Of a stretch of DNA of 64,000 nt, positions 54,991 to 64,000 are shown piece after piece. Under the pieces are notes generated by a model. It worked only from the letters and a program-made list of their open reading frames with translations. It was not told where the DNA came from and made no database searches. Source of the DNA: Silvania hatchlandensis (GTDB lineage: Bacteria; Pseudomonadota; Gammaproteobacteria; Enterobacterales; Enterobacteriaceae); contig NZ_JAMGZK010000043.1 in the NCBI RefSeq assembly GCF_025564065.1, positions 62,001 to 126,000 on the forward strand. Direction: 5' to 3'. Each line of letters starts with the position of its first letter. Position 1 is the stretch's first letter. A program made the position numbers and the translations under genes.

Positions 54991-56619
54991 TTAATGCTTT
55001 TTGATGTACATATCTTTGGTGTAGTAATACCCCAGCTTATCCGGCGTAAATCCTCCTACCCACGGCTTCACCAGATGGGTGCGGACATAGTGATAAACCG
55101 GAATGGCGGGTACATCCTGACCCAACAGATCTTCCGCCTGCTGATAGAACTTCCCGCGCTCGGCAGTGGTTTTCGCTTTTGCCGCCTCAACCAGCGCTTC
55201 ATCGTAGGCCGGATTGCTGTACTGGCTGGTATTCTCGCTGTCGCCGGTACGGAAGTTGTTCAGGAAGGTGGCTGCATCGTCGTAATCGGCGATCCAGGCG
55301 TAGCGCACCGCATCAAAATTGTGGGTGTGCATGGTGTCCAGCATGGTTTTCCACTCCTGATTTTGCAGCTTCGCTTCCACGCCGAGGTTTTTCTTCCACA
55401 TCGAGCTGGCGGCGATGGCAATACGCTGGTGCGATTCAGAGGTGTTGTACAGCAGATTAAAACTCAGGGGATGGCTGTCGTTAAAGCCCGCCTCGTTCAG
55501 CAGCTTTTTAGCCTCGGCAATGCGCTTATCCATCGGCCAGCTGGCGTATTCAGGGCTTTTCAGCTTCACGCCGCCGATATCCGGCTGGCTGACGACCCAG
55601 GCCGGTCGCTGCCCCTGCCCGAGCACCTTGTCGGCAATGATGTCTTTATCCAACGCCAGGTTCAGGGCCTTGCGCACGCGCGGATCGTTAAACGGCGGGC
55701 GGGTGGTGTTGAACTCGTAGTAGTAGGTTGCCAGCTGCGGCGAGACGTCCAGCTCAGTGCCCATGGTTTTTTTCAGTTGGGCAAACTGGTTGATGGGCAG
55801 CGTGTAGGCAATATCAATTTCACCGGCCTTGTAGCGGTTCACATCGGCGGCTTCGGAGGTGATCGGCAGGTAAGTTACCTTGTTAATCACGGTATGGGCA
55901 TTGTCCCAGTAGCGCGGATTACGCTCGGCGATAATCCGCTCGTTGACCACCCATTTACTCAGCGTATAGGCGCCGCTGCTGACGAAATGCTCCGAGCGGG
56001 TCCATTTATCCCCGTAACGGCCAATCATGATCTTGTCGACCGGGACCAGCGACGGGTGCGCCAGCATCGCCAGAAATGCGGCATTAGGCTGGGTAAGTGT
56101 CACTTCAAGGGTGGTATCGTTTAGCGCCTTAACGCCCATCGTCTCGGGGGCTTTTTTACCCTGAGCGATATCCGTGGCGTTCACAATGTGCATGTTGCCG
56201 GGGTAGCTGGCATAGGGTGAGGCGGTTTTCGGATCCACCAGTCGTTGCCAGCTCCAGACCACTTCCGGTGCGGTAATGGCGGTGCCGTCGCTCCAGGTGA
56301 TGCCCGGCCGTAAATGGAAGGTCCAGACGGTGTTGTCTTTATTCTCCCATTTCTCGGCCAGCCGCGGCTGGATGGTGCCGTCCGGGGCGACACTGACCAG
56401 TCCTTCGAATAAATCGCTGATAATATTAAATTCGACATCGCTTTCGACTTTATGCGGGTCGAGCGATGCCGGTTCATTGCCATTATTCCTGACCAGCTCC
56501 TGCTTCTCTGCCAGCACGGTTCCCGCCGGTACGCTGGCGGCAAAAGCCGTTGTGCCGGCGCTCAGGATGCCTGCCGTCAGCAGAGAGAGTGTAAAAATAG
56601 TGCGTGATGATGGTTTCAT
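54991..56619 (-). CDS. OppA/MppA-family periplasmic peptide-binding protein
   Basis: 542 residues from ATG 56619 (MKPSSRTIFTLSLLTAGILS), with GAAGGAA upstream; signal cleavage is near TAFA-ASVP. It is a class C (SBP family 5) binding protein with EPASLDPHKVESDVEFNIIS, the family signature AEKWENKDNTVWTFHLRPG, and DVPAIPVYHYVRTHLVKPW near the end. It would deliver oligopeptides, possibly murein tripeptide as for MppA, to an Opp permease. No permease genes adjoin it, so it is an orphan binding protein. K-12 has no such gene between serT and yccA. Confidence 0.92.
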   Translation of the reverse strand: MKPSSRTIFTLSLLTAGILSAGTTAFAASVPAGTVLAEKQELVRNNGNEPASLDPHKVESDVEFNIISDLFEGLVSVAPDGTIQPRLAEKWENKDNTVWTFHLRPGITWSDGTAITAPEVVWSWQRLVDPKTASPYASYPGNMHIVNATDIAQGKKAPETMGVKALNDTTLEVTLTQPNAAFLAMLAHPSLVPVDKIMIGRYGDKWTRSEHFVSSGAYTLSKWVVNERIIAERNPRYWDNAHTVINKVTYLPITSEAADVNRYKAGEIDIAYTLPINQFAQLKKTMGTELDVSPQLATYYYEFNTTRPPFNDPRVRKALNLALDKDIIADKVLGQGQRPAWVVSQPDIGGVKLKSPEYASWPMDKRIAEAKKLLNEAGFNDSHPLSFNLLYNTSESHQRIAIAASSMWKKNLGVEAKLQNQEWKTMLDTMHTHNFDAVRYAWIADYDDAATFLNNFRTGDSENTSQYSNPAYDEALVEAAKAKTTAERGKFYQQAEDLLGQDVPAIPVYHYVRTHLVKPWVGGFTPDKLGYYYTKDMYIKKH

Positions 56620-56887
56620 TTCCTTCGCCTTATTGTTTTTTGTCTGACGATGCGCAATAACTCTTAGCGCCACGACTGTAATAAGGCAATATATTTCAGT
56701 AACCTATAAGAGCTTGATCTGATTAGCGCTGACAAACCGCGCTTCGTTCGGCAAAATTGCAGTTATGGAACATAAAATGCTTGAACGACGCCTAACGCTA
56801 TGCGTAAAGATGGGTAAAATAGCTAGGTTCCCGGCGTATCGTTTTCTATTCTTGCCGTTAATTACATCTGTCATAAGAGAGTGACTC

Positions 56888-57547
56888 ATGGATCGTATTG
56901 TTAGTTCTTCACACGACCGCACATCGCTACTCAGCACCCACAAAGTGCTGCGTAACACCTATTTCCTGTTGAGCCTGACGCTGGCCTTTTCTGCGCTGAC
57001 AGCGACCGCCAGCACCGTTCTGATGCTGCCATCGCCGGGTATTATCCTGACACTGGTGGGCATGTATGGTCTGATGTTCCTGACCTACAAGCTGGCCAAC
57101 AAACCGACCGGTATTATTGCGGCATTTGCCTTCACCGGTTTCCTGGGTTACATCCTGGGGCCAATGCTTAACTCCTTCCTGTCTGCCGGGATGGGCGATC
57201 TGATCGGCCTGGCGCTGGGCGGTACGGCATTAGTGTTCTTCTGCTGTTCTGCCTACGTGCTGACCACCCGCAAAGACATGTCTTTCCTCGGCGGTATGCT
57301 GATGGCAGGCATCGTGGTGGTGCTGGTCGGGATGGTGGCAAACATCTTCCTGCAGCTGCCGGCTCTGCACCTGGCGATCAGCGCCGTATTTATCCTGATC
57401 TCCTCTGGCGCAATCCTGATGGAAACCAGCAACATCATTCGCGGCGGCGAGACCAACTACATCCGCGCCACCGTGAGCCTGTATGTGTCGCTGTACAACA
57501 TCTTTGTCAGCCTGCTGAGCATCCTGGGCTTTGCAAACCGCAATTAA
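56888..57547 (+). CDS. yccA: YccA, FtsH-associated inner-membrane protein
   Basis: 219 residues, the same length as E. coli YccA. It belongs to the BAX-inhibitor-1/TMBIM family with seven membrane segments ([38 protein letters not shown] core). YccA is a substrate and modulator of the FtsH protease. The cytosolic N-terminus [20 protein letters not shown] is the part FtsH initiates from in E. coli. AGAGAGTGACTC precedes the ATG, and a strong terminator follows. Confidence 0.96.
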   Translation: MDRIVSSSHDRTSLLSTHKVLRNTYFLLSLTLAFSALTATASTVLMLPSPGIILTLVGMYGLMFLTYKLANKPTGIIAAFAFTGFLGYILGPMLNSFLSAGMGDLIGLALGGTALVFFCCSAYVLTTRKDMSFLGGMLMAGIVVVLVGMVANIFLQLPALHLAISAVFILISSGAILMETSNIIRGGETNYIRATVSLYVSLYNIFVSLLSILGFANRN

Positions 57548-57567
57548 CCCGCTGTGCTGTATACCGG

Positions 57568-57595
57568 GCCCCGCTTATGCGGGGCTTTTTTTTTT
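57568..57595 (+). terminator. Intrinsic terminator after yccA
   Basis: A perfect stem GCCCCGC / GCGGGGC with loop TTAT is followed by ten T. Confidence 0.92.
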
Positions 57596-57633
57596 GCTAA
57601 ACTGCTGCGGTTTTCGATAAACCCGTGATGATT

Positions 57634-57963
57634 ATGTTGAACTTTGAAGGTAAAGAGATTGAAACCGATAGCGAAGGCTATCTGAAAGAGACCAGCCAGT
57701 GGAGCGAAGGACTGGCGGCCGCTATTGCTGAAAAAGAGTCGATCGCCCTGACGCCCGAACATTGGGAAGTGGTGCACTTTGTGCGCAATTTCTACCTGGA
57801 ATTTAATACCTCCCCCGCCATTCGCATGCTGGTCAAAGCGATGGCCAATAAGTATGGCGAGGAAAAGGGTAACAGCCGTTATTTGTACCGCCTGTTCCCG
57901 AAAGGCCCAGCCAAACAGGCGACCAAAATCGCCGGTCTGCCGAAGCCCGTGAAGTGTATTTAG
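57634..57963 (+). CDS. tusE: TusE, sulfur-relay protein for tRNA 2-thiolation
   Basis: 109 residues from ATG 57634 ([20 protein letters not shown]), matching E. coli TusE (DsrC family). The penultimate Cys of the C-terminus LPKPVKCI is the sulfur-accepting residue; TusE takes persulfide from TusBCD and passes it to MnmA. In-frame starts at 57625 and 57628 exist, but the family start is 57634. It is tail-to-tail with acyP (4-base overlap). Confidence 0.96.
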   Translation: MLNFEGKEIETDSEGYLKETSQWSEGLAAAIAEKESIALTPEHWEVVHFVRNFYLEFNTSPAIRMLVKAMANKYGEEKGNSRYLYRLFPKGPAKQATKIAGLPKPVKCI

Positions 57964-58241
57964 TACCGAATACCGAAATTGACGTATTCCCTGCCGGGTT
58001 GATGCGGTTCTGATAAGACCTTCTCAACCCGCGCGCTGCGTGGCCCACCGGCTTTAAGCCAGGCAACCAGCTGTTCTACCTTTTCCGCTTCGCCACAGGC
58101 GACCACCTCGACACTGCCGTCATCCATGTTGCGCGCGTACCCGGTCAGTCCGAGCGTTGTAGCCTCCCGCTGCGTGCTGTATCGGAACCCGACGCCCTGA
58201 ACCGTACCGTGGATCCACGCGATTATGCAGACTTTTGACAT
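57960..58241 (-). CDS. acyP: Acylphosphatase
   Basis: 93 residues (YccX). The family active-site signature [16 protein letters not shown] supplies the catalytic Arg, and [17 protein letters not shown] supplies the Asn. It hydrolyses acyl phosphates. AAGGAGAACG precedes two adjacent ATG codons (58244 and 58241); the second matches the E. coli start MSKVC. It is divergent from rlmI. Confidence 0.95.
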   Translation of the reverse strand: MSKVCIIAWIHGTVQGVGFRYSTQREATTLGLTGYARNMDDGSVEVVACGEAEKVEQLVAWLKAGGPRSARVEKVLSEPHQPGREYVNFGIRY

Positions 58242-58335
58242 CATCGTTCTCCTTATCCCTGTCTGGCGCGTTGCATTTCCTCGCTGAACTCGGGAAAATG
58301 GCGGCCATCTTTTCGAATCGACAGAATAGCAAATT

Positions 58336-59526
58336 ATGAGTGTACGTTTAGTGTTAGCCAAAGGGCGCGAGAAGTCATTACTGCGCCGTCATCCCTGGGT
58401 CTTTTCTGGTGCGGTTGCTCGCGTAGAAGGCAAAGCCAATCTCGGAGAAACCATTGATATCGTCGACCATCACGGCAAATGGTTAGCCCGCGGCGCATAC
58501 TCACCTGCTTCCCAGATCCGCGCGCGTGTCTGGACCTTCGATAAAGACGAGACAATTGATATCGCCTTTTTCACCCGTCGTTTACAGCAGGCGCAGCAGT
58601 GGCGCGACTGGCTGGCAAAACGCGACGGGCTGGACAGCTATCGCCTGATCGCCGGTGAATCCGACGGTCTGCCGGGCGTCACTATCGATCGTTTTGGCAA
58701 CTTCCTGGTGCTGCAGCTGTTAAGCGCGGGAGCAGAATATCAGCGTGCGGCGTTAATCAGCGCCCTGCAATCGCTGTTTCCTGAGTGCGCCATTTACGAT
58801 CGCAGCGACGTTGCGGTGCGTAAAAAAGAGGGCATGGAGCTGACGCAAGGCACCGTGACCGGCGAACTGCCGCCTGCCCTGCTGCCGATTGAAGAGCACG
58901 GCATGAAGCTGCTGGTGGATATCCAGGGCGGACATAAAACTGGCTACTACCTCGATCAGCGTGACAGCCGTCTGGCAACCCGCCAGTACGTGAAAGACAA
59001 GCGCGTGTTGAACTGCTTCTCCTACACCGGCGGCTTTGCGGTTTCTGCCCTGATGGGCGGCTGCAGCCAGGTGGTGAGCGTCGATACCTCCCAGGAAGCG
59101 CTGGACGTGGCGAAGCAGAACGTCGAGCTGAACAAGCTGGATTTGAGCAAAGCGGAATTTGTGCGCGACGATGTGTTCAAACTGCTGCGCAAATATCGCG
59201 ATCAGGGGGAAACCTTCGACGTCATCGTGATGGACCCACCAAAATTTGTCGAAAACAAAAACCAGCTGATGGGCGCGTGTCGCGGCTATAAAGACATCAA
59301 CATGCTGGCAATTCAGCTACTTAACCCAGGCGGCGTGCTGCTGACCTTCTCCTGTTCCGGCCTGATGACCACAGACCTGTTCCAGAAAATTGTCGCCGAT
59401 GCCGCTGTAGATGCGGGTCGTGATGTACAATTTATAGAACAGTTCCGTCAGGCGGCCGATCACCCGGTGATCGCTACCTATCCGGAAGGGCTATATCTGA
59501 AAGGGTTTGCCTGTCGCATCATGTAA
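58336..59526 (+). CDS. rlmI: RlmI, 23S rRNA m5C1962 methyltransferase
   Basis: 396 residues, the E. coli length. An N-terminal PUA domain ([20 protein letters not shown], residues 2-75) is followed by the SAM-dependent methyltransferase domain with [19 protein letters not shown], the motif [10 protein letters not shown], and the Cys in [10 protein letters not shown]. It methylates C1962 of 23S rRNA. Confidence 0.97.
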   Translation: MSVRLVLAKGREKSLLRRHPWVFSGAVARVEGKANLGETIDIVDHHGKWLARGAYSPASQIRARVWTFDKDETIDIAFFTRRLQQAQQWRDWLAKRDGLDSYRLIAGESDGLPGVTIDRFGNFLVLQLLSAGAEYQRAALISALQSLFPECAIYDRSDVAVRKKEGMELTQGTVTGELPPALLPIEEHGMKLLVDIQGGHKTGYYLDQRDSRLATRQYVKDKRVLNCFSYTGGFAVSALMGGCSQVVSVDTSQEALDVAKQNVELNKLDLSKAEFVRDDVFKLLRKYRDQGETFDVIVMDPPKFVENKNQLMGACRGYKDINMLAIQLLNPGGVLLTFSCSGLMTTDLFQKIVADAAVDAGRDVQFIEQFRQAADHPVIATYPEGLYLKGFACRIM

Positions 59527-59904
<378 letters not shown>

Positions 59905-59915
59905 TGATGAAAAAA

Positions 59916-59945
59916 AAGCCCGGTGGCGCAATGCTCACCGGGCTT
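59916..59945 (-). terminator. Terminator between hspQ and yccU
   Basis: The stem AAGCCCGGTG / CACCGGGCTT with a 10-base loop is followed on the minus strand by T7, so it primarily ends yccU. It may also stop hspQ read-through. Confidence 0.8.
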
Positions 59946-59956
59946 ACCTTCCGCGT

Positions 59957-60370
59957 TTAGCGGGTTAACCCTAAGCGCGGGATCTCAATCGCCGGACAGC
60001 GATCCATCACCACCTGTAATCCCGCGTCACGCGCCAGCACGGCGGCTTGCTCATTAATGACGCCCAACTGCAGCCACAGAGTTTTTGCCCCAACGGCGAT
60101 AGCTTCCTGCGCCACGCCCCAGGCGGCTTCGGAATTGCGGAACACATCCACCATATCAATTTTTTCTGGCACATCCGCCAGCGTCGCATAGCCCTGTTGC
60201 CCCAGCAGCGTCTTACCCGCCACTTTCGGCGACACCGGGATCACGTGATAACCGTGATCGAGCAGGTATTTCATCACCCGATAGCTCGGCCGGTCGGGCT
60301 TGTCACTTGCCCCGACCAGAGCAATCGTTTGGGTGGTGGTCAGAATCTCAGCAATATCGTTCTCTTTCAT
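59957..60370 (-). CDS. yccU: YccU, CoA-binding-domain protein
   Basis: 137 residues from ATG 60370 ([20 protein letters not shown]). It has a Rossmann-type CoA-binding domain with [20 protein letters not shown] and the C-terminal [14 protein letters not shown], as in E. coli YccU. Function unknown. The 24-codon upstream in-frame extension is not family-like; GGAGGAAGACA precedes the chosen ATG. Confidence 0.94.
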   Translation of the reverse strand: MKENDIAEILTTTQTIALVGASDKPDRPSYRVMKYLLDHGYHVIPVSPKVAGKTLLGQQGYATLADVPEKIDMVDVFRNSEAAWGVAQEAIAVGAKTLWLQLGVINEQAAVLARDAGLQVVMDRCPAIEIPRLGLTR

Positions 60371-60541
60371 TGTCTTCCTCCTGGCTTTTTCAAAGTGTAC
60401 GCCAAAGTGGGTAAGGCAACTATCTATCCCATACGTCTGCATGAGAGCAAATTGCCAGAATATGTCTATATGTTAGTAAATATGATCTGCGAAAAAATTA
60501 GATACATTATTCACACCGCGCGTCTTTGAGAGGAGCTCTCT

Positions 60542-61204
60542 ATGAAAACCGGCATTGCCTGGAGTTTGGTTGCACTGCTGATGCCGGTTTGCGTTTTTGC
60601 TACAACGCTACGGCTCTCCACTGACATCGATTTACTGGTGCTTGATGGAAAAAAAGTGTCCAGTTCATTGCTGCGCGGTGCGGACAGCATTGAGCTGGAT
60701 AACGGTCCGCATCAGATTGTGTTTCGGGTTGAAAAAACCATCCGTTTTGGCAACCATGAACAGCGCGTCTATATTTCTCCCCCGCTGGTCGCCAGCTTTA
60801 ATACGCAGCGCATCAGCCAGGTTAATTTTAGTCTCCCGCGACTGGAAACAGAAAAAGAGTCGCAACTTTTTGATAATGCGCCCCACATCGAGTTGCTGGA
60901 CGGCGATGCGACGCCCATTCCGGTAAAGCTCGATATCCTGACGATTACTGAGACCCCGAAAGGTATCAATTACGAGAATGATACTGAGCGCTATAACAAG
61001 GCCGGGCAAAGCGCGTCTTTACCGCAATTTGCTACCATGATGGCCGATGACAGCGCGCTGCTGTCGGGCGTTTCTGAGCTGGATATGCCGCCACCGCAAT
61101 CCCAGACGGTTACAGAACAACGACTTAAATACTGGTTTGCCTTAGCCGATCCCGATACCCGAGCGCGATTTCTGCAGTGGGCGAAGCAGCAACCTTCGTC
61201 CTGA
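60542..61204 (+). CDS. yccT: YccT (CsgI), DUF2057 periplasmic curli inhibitor
   Basis: 220 residues with a signal peptide ([18 protein letters not shown]). DUF2057 family: [20 protein letters not shown] followed by [19 protein letters not shown]. In Salmonella the orthologue has been named CsgI and limits extracellular curli fibre formation. That links it functionally to csgG at the start of this window, although the genes are 60 kb apart. AGAGGAG precedes the ATG. Confidence 0.93.
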   Translation: MKTGIAWSLVALLMPVCVFATTLRLSTDIDLLVLDGKKVSSSLLRGADSIELDNGPHQIVFRVEKTIRFGNHEQRVYISPPLVASFNTQRISQVNFSLPRLETEKESQLFDNAPHIELLDGDATPIPVKLDILTITETPKGINYENDTERYNKAGQSASLPQFATMMADDSALLSGVSELDMPPPQSQTVTEQRLKYWFALADPDTRARFLQWAKQQPSS

Positions 61205-61283
61205 CCCGCAATATTTATCCCTTTCTCTTGCAGAGTCAGACACTTCCAGTAATCTGTAACCAGTTAATTAATGGATAGAGATT

Positions 61284-61742
61284 ATGGAACTCACAACTCG
61301 CACCCTGCCAGCACGCAAACATATCGCGCTGGTTGCACACGATCACTGCAAACAGATGCTGCTCAACTGGGTTCAGCGTCACAAATCCCTGCTCGAACAA
61401 CACCAGCTGTCGGCAACCGGTACAACGGGTAATCTGATCCAACGCGAGACCGGGCTTGAGGTTAATGCCATGCTGAGCGGCCCGTTGGGCGGCGATCAGC
61501 AGGTCGGGGCGCAGATTTCTGAAGGGAAAATTGATGTGCTGATTTTCTTCTGGGACCCGCTCAATGCGGTGCCGCACGATCCGGATGTCAAAGCGCTGCT
61601 GCGCCTGGCGACGGTGTGGAATATCCCGGTCGCCACTAACCTGTCGACAGCAGACTTTATTATTGAGTCACCGCAGTTCCAGTCTCAGAACGAAATTCTG
61701 ATCCCGGATTACCCGCGCTACCTGGCGGATCGCCTGAAGTAA
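61284..61742 (+). CDS. mgsA: Methylglyoxal synthase
   Basis: 152 residues. It converts dihydroxyacetone phosphate to methylglyoxal and phosphate. Conserved regions are [11 protein letters not shown] (N-terminal catalytic-site residues), [15 protein letters not shown] (phosphate binding), [10 protein letters not shown] with the catalytic Asp, and [20 protein letters not shown]. It matches E. coli MgsA in length. Confidence 0.97.
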   Translation: MELTTRTLPARKHIALVAHDHCKQMLLNWVQRHKSLLEQHQLSATGTTGNLIQRETGLEVNAMLSGPLGGDQQVGAQISEGKIDVLIFFWDPLNAVPHDPDVKALLRLATVWNIPVATNLSTADFIIESPQFQSQNEILIPDYPRYLADRLK

Positions 61743-61753
61743 TTATCGCCGTT

Positions 61754-61780
61754 GCCGGGTGGCGGCTTCGCCTGCCCGGC
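61754..61780. repeat. REP-like palindrome between mgsA and helD
   Basis: GCCGGGTGGCGG-CTTC-GCCTGCCCGGC is a classical REP-type hairpin with the usual internal mismatch. It lies between convergent genes, where such elements protect or end both messages. Confidence 0.65.
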
Positions 61781-61810
61781 CTGCTACCTGACCTTGTACG
61801 GCCGGGTTGT

Positions 61811-63865
61811 TTACGGTTTGCGCGTCAGCGGCACATCAATATTTTTCAACACCTCAACAAACGCCGACGGCTGCTCTTTATTGAACAACAGCCAGACGCG
61901 ATGACGCGCACGGGTCATCGCCACGTACAGCAAACGCCGCTCCTCAGCATCCGGAAAATCTTCCACCGCGGGCAGTAACGCCTGCTCCATGACCGATTCG
62001 CGCGCGGGTGCAGGGAATGCGTCGCTGCCTTCCTGCAGACCCACCACAATCACATAGTCCGCCTGCTGTCCTTTGCTGGCGTGAATGGTCATAAAATCCA
62101 GTTGCAGCTTCGGCCAGCGAGTGGCGGCTTTCGCCAGGCTGGCCGGCTTAAGGTGGTGATAACGCGCCAGCACCAGAATACGTTCATCAGGTTTAGCGTA
62201 ACCGCTCAGCTTATCCAGCAACGCATCAAGCTGATCGTCTGCCAGCAGCGTCACCGCTTTTTTGTCGCCAACGGACAGGCTGTTCAGCGGTTTTGCCAGC
62301 TGGTTCGGGTTCTGCTGAATAAAGCGGTTGGCGACTTCACCGATCCGGTGATTGAAGCGATACGTGGTATCGAGGTCACAACGATCGCCTTCGCCAAAGT
62401 AATGATGGAACGCGGTAGTCAACGACAACTGCGCCCCGCTAAAGCGATAGATCGCCTGCCAGTCGTCGCCCACGGCAAACAGCGTGGTATATTTATTTTG
62501 CGCCCGCAGTGCCGCCAGCAGCGCCGCGCGCTGGGGAGAGATATCCTGAAACTCATCCACCAGGATGTGTTTCCACGGGCTGACAAAACGGCCTTTCTCA
62601 AGAATGTTGATCGCCTGATGGATCAATCCGGAAAAATCGACCGCATTTTCCTCTTTAAGAGCGGTTTTCCACGCTTTTAACAGGGGGGCCATCAGCTTCA
62701 CCCGTTTTGAAAACAGGGCGCGAATCTCTTCCGGCGCACCGGCAATCATCTCTGCCTGCGCACCGCCGTGCATGCGCATCAGGCTCACCCAACGATCCAG
62801 ACGCGGTGCCAGTCGGCGCGCGAGCTTATCGTTTTGCCAGAAGCTGCCCTCCGGCACCGTCCAGTTGAGCTCCTCTTCCAGCCACTGGCGCCAGCCTTTA
62901 GCCTGGGCTTTTTTCTCGCTGCACTGCTGCTGCCAGGCATCGATAAAAATTTTCTGCCGTGCCTCGGTGTCACTTTCGAGCTGGCTGACCACCGGCACTT
63001 TTTTGCTCCCTTGCTGAATAATGTACAGGGCCAGCGCATGAAAGGTTCTGGCGGTGATGTCGCGAGTATGCAGTCGCGCCGCGATACGTTCATCCATCTC
63101 CTGGGCGGCCTTGCGCCCAAATGCCAGCAGGAGGATCTGTTCCGGGGAGGCTTCATTGCGGGTCAAAAGCCAGCCCGCGCGCGCCACCAGCACCGAAGTT
63201 TTACCGCTCCCGGCACCTGCCAGCACCAGCAACGAACGCTCACCGTTGACCACCGCCCGGGCCTGGGCCGGGTTAAGCGGCGATGACTCAATACCGGCAA
63301 AAAAATCGGCATACTGGCTGAGCATGGCGGCGGTCCACGCCTGATTGTGCGCCTGTCGGCTTTGATCAATGTCGGTTAACCAGGCCTGGCACTGACGCCA
63401 GGCCTCACGGCAGTTTTCAAACTCCACCAGCCGCGAGGTCGACAGCGGTAAGGCCTGCAGCGCGTTGACGATTTTTTGCTGCAGCCCCAGGGTTTTATCC
63501 CGCGTGAGCCAACTGTTTTGCTCATGGCTTGCGGCAATCTCATCCAACACGTTGTGCAGAACCTGCGCCGCAACCTGACTCATTTCAGCACTCCATTGCT
63601 GCCAGAGCATGTTCAGATGGTGATGAAACCGCTGGGTTTCTGCCCATTCGGTGCCGTGCAGCCGCACGACCTTTTCTTCAGGCAGGACAAACTCCAGCTC
63701 GCCCCACACCAGACCGCGCTTGCAGTGAATGGCCAGCAGCTGATTGAAGGGAATCAAATATTCGTGCCGTTCGCCCGAGACTTTGACCCCGGCGTTGAGT
63801 AGAACGACTTTGTCGTACGGATGTTGTGCCAGGCGTTTGCCTAACGAAGTTGCTTTCAGTTCCAT
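61811..63865 (-). CDS. helD: HelD, DNA helicase IV
   Basis: 684 residues, the E. coli length. An SF1 UvrD-like 3'-5' helicase: N-terminal specific region (1-190), then Walker A LVLAGAGSGKTSVLVARAG, DEFQDIS in HILVDEFQDISPQRAALLA, motif III GDDWQAIYRFSGA, motif V TIHASKGQQADYVIVV, and motif VI VAMTRARHRVWLLF. It functions with recombination proteins in E. coli. It is divergent from yccF. Confidence 0.97.
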   Translation of the reverse strand: MELKATSLGKRLAQHPYDKVVLLNAGVKVSGERHEYLIPFNQLLAIHCKRGLVWGELEFVLPEEKVVRLHGTEWAETQRFHHHLNMLWQQWSAEMSQVAAQVLHNVLDEIAASHEQNSWLTRDKTLGLQQKIVNALQALPLSTSRLVEFENCREAWRQCQAWLTDIDQSRQAHNQAWTAAMLSQYADFFAGIESSPLNPAQARAVVNGERSLLVLAGAGSGKTSVLVARAGWLLTRNEASPEQILLLAFGRKAAQEMDERIAARLHTRDITARTFHALALYIIQQGSKKVPVVSQLESDTEARQKIFIDAWQQQCSEKKAQAKGWRQWLEEELNWTVPEGSFWQNDKLARRLAPRLDRWVSLMRMHGGAQAEMIAGAPEEIRALFSKRVKLMAPLLKAWKTALKEENAVDFSGLIHQAINILEKGRFVSPWKHILVDEFQDISPQRAALLAALRAQNKYTTLFAVGDDWQAIYRFSGAQLSLTTAFHHYFGEGDRCDLDTTYRFNHRIGEVANRFIQQNPNQLAKPLNSLSVGDKKAVTLLADDQLDALLDKLSGYAKPDERILVLARYHHLKPASLAKAATRWPKLQLDFMTIHASKGQQADYVIVVGLQEGSDAFPAPARESVMEQALLPAVEDFPDAEERRLLYVAMTRARHRVWLLFNKEQPSAFVEVLKNIDVPLTRKP

Positions 63866-63988
63866 GTCCAGCCCGATCCACGACGTGAGAAGTTACCTGA
63901 CAGTTTAACTGCCAGTTTTCAGGTGCTCCAGCGCAAAAAACCGTTACAATCATCGAGCCTTAAACAAAACGGAAAGAACCGAGGTGTT

Positions 63989-64000
63989 ATGCGTACCGTT
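63989..64000 (+). CDS. yccF: YccF inner-membrane protein, first four codons
   Basis: ATG CGT ACC GTT (MRTV) matches the start of E. coli YccF, the next gene after helD in K-12. It is preceded by GAGG. The rest lies beyond the window. Confidence 0.7.

Overview
The window is chromosomal DNA from a member of the Enterobacteriaceae. The backbone is collinear, in reverse orientation, with the E. coli K-12 segment running from csgG to yccF: csgG-ycdZ-ycdY-ycdX-ghrA-serX, phoH, efeBOU, putP-putA, rutR-rutABCDEFG, ymdF, wrbA-yccJ, agp, serT, yccA, tusE, acyP, rlmI, hspQ, yccU, yccT, mgsA, helD, yccF. Protein similarity to K-12 is high throughout. A chromosomal class C beta-lactamase, a tetrathionate reductase locus and an intact efeU suggest a relative of Enterobacter, Lelliottia, Leclercia or Citrobacter rather than Escherichia. 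The genus cannot be fixed from the sequence alone.

Layout. 1-3.5 kb: end of csgG, then ycdZ, ycdY, ycdX and ghrA. 3.7-6.9 kb: two identical tRNA-Ser(GGA) genes flank a LysR/pirin/isochorismatase cassette, and tandem copies of the tRNA 3' end plus terminator follow the first. 7-13 kb: phoH, the Fur-controlled ferrous iron uptake operon efeUOB, and a CNT-type nucleoside transporter. 13.2-19.6 kb: a small lipoprotein, then the divergent putP/putA proline utilisation pair with four GTTGCA operator sequences between them. 19.7-27.4 kb: an LprI-like protein, rutR, the rut pyrimidine-degradation operon behind a sigma-54 promoter, and an EamA exporter. 27.5-30.3 kb: ymdF, wrbA, yccJ and agp. 30.4-35.6 kb is accessory: two HxlR-regulator/short-chain-dehydrogenase pairs, a DUF1272 protein overlapping a degenerate M24-family protein, and two small secreted or lipoprotein genes. 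36.2-41.5 kb: a probable iron/heme uptake operon (ChaN-like lipoprotein, private TonB, TonB-dependent receptor, YncE-like propeller) behind overlapping Fur boxes. 41.6-51.1 kb: an exported TIM-barrel protein behind two LacI-type operators, ampC without ampR, and ttrACB/ttrSR. 51.2-53.8 kb: a PEP-mutase-family enzyme overlapping ada, and a GNAT acetyltransferase. 53.9-54.9 kb: two identical tRNA-Ser(TGA) genes flank a truncated oxidase gene. 55-64 kb: an OppA-type binding protein, then conserved backbone to the first codons of yccF.

Common themes are iron acquisition (efeUOB and the ChaN/TonB/receptor operon, both with Fur boxes), nitrogen and carbon scavenging (rut, put), anaerobic respiration (ttr) and accessory DNA at serine tRNA genes. 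Both tRNA-Ser loci are duplicated, each pair enclosing genes that interrupt the K-12 order. The K-12 blocks that normally lie between agp and serT (tor, hya, app and others) are absent here.
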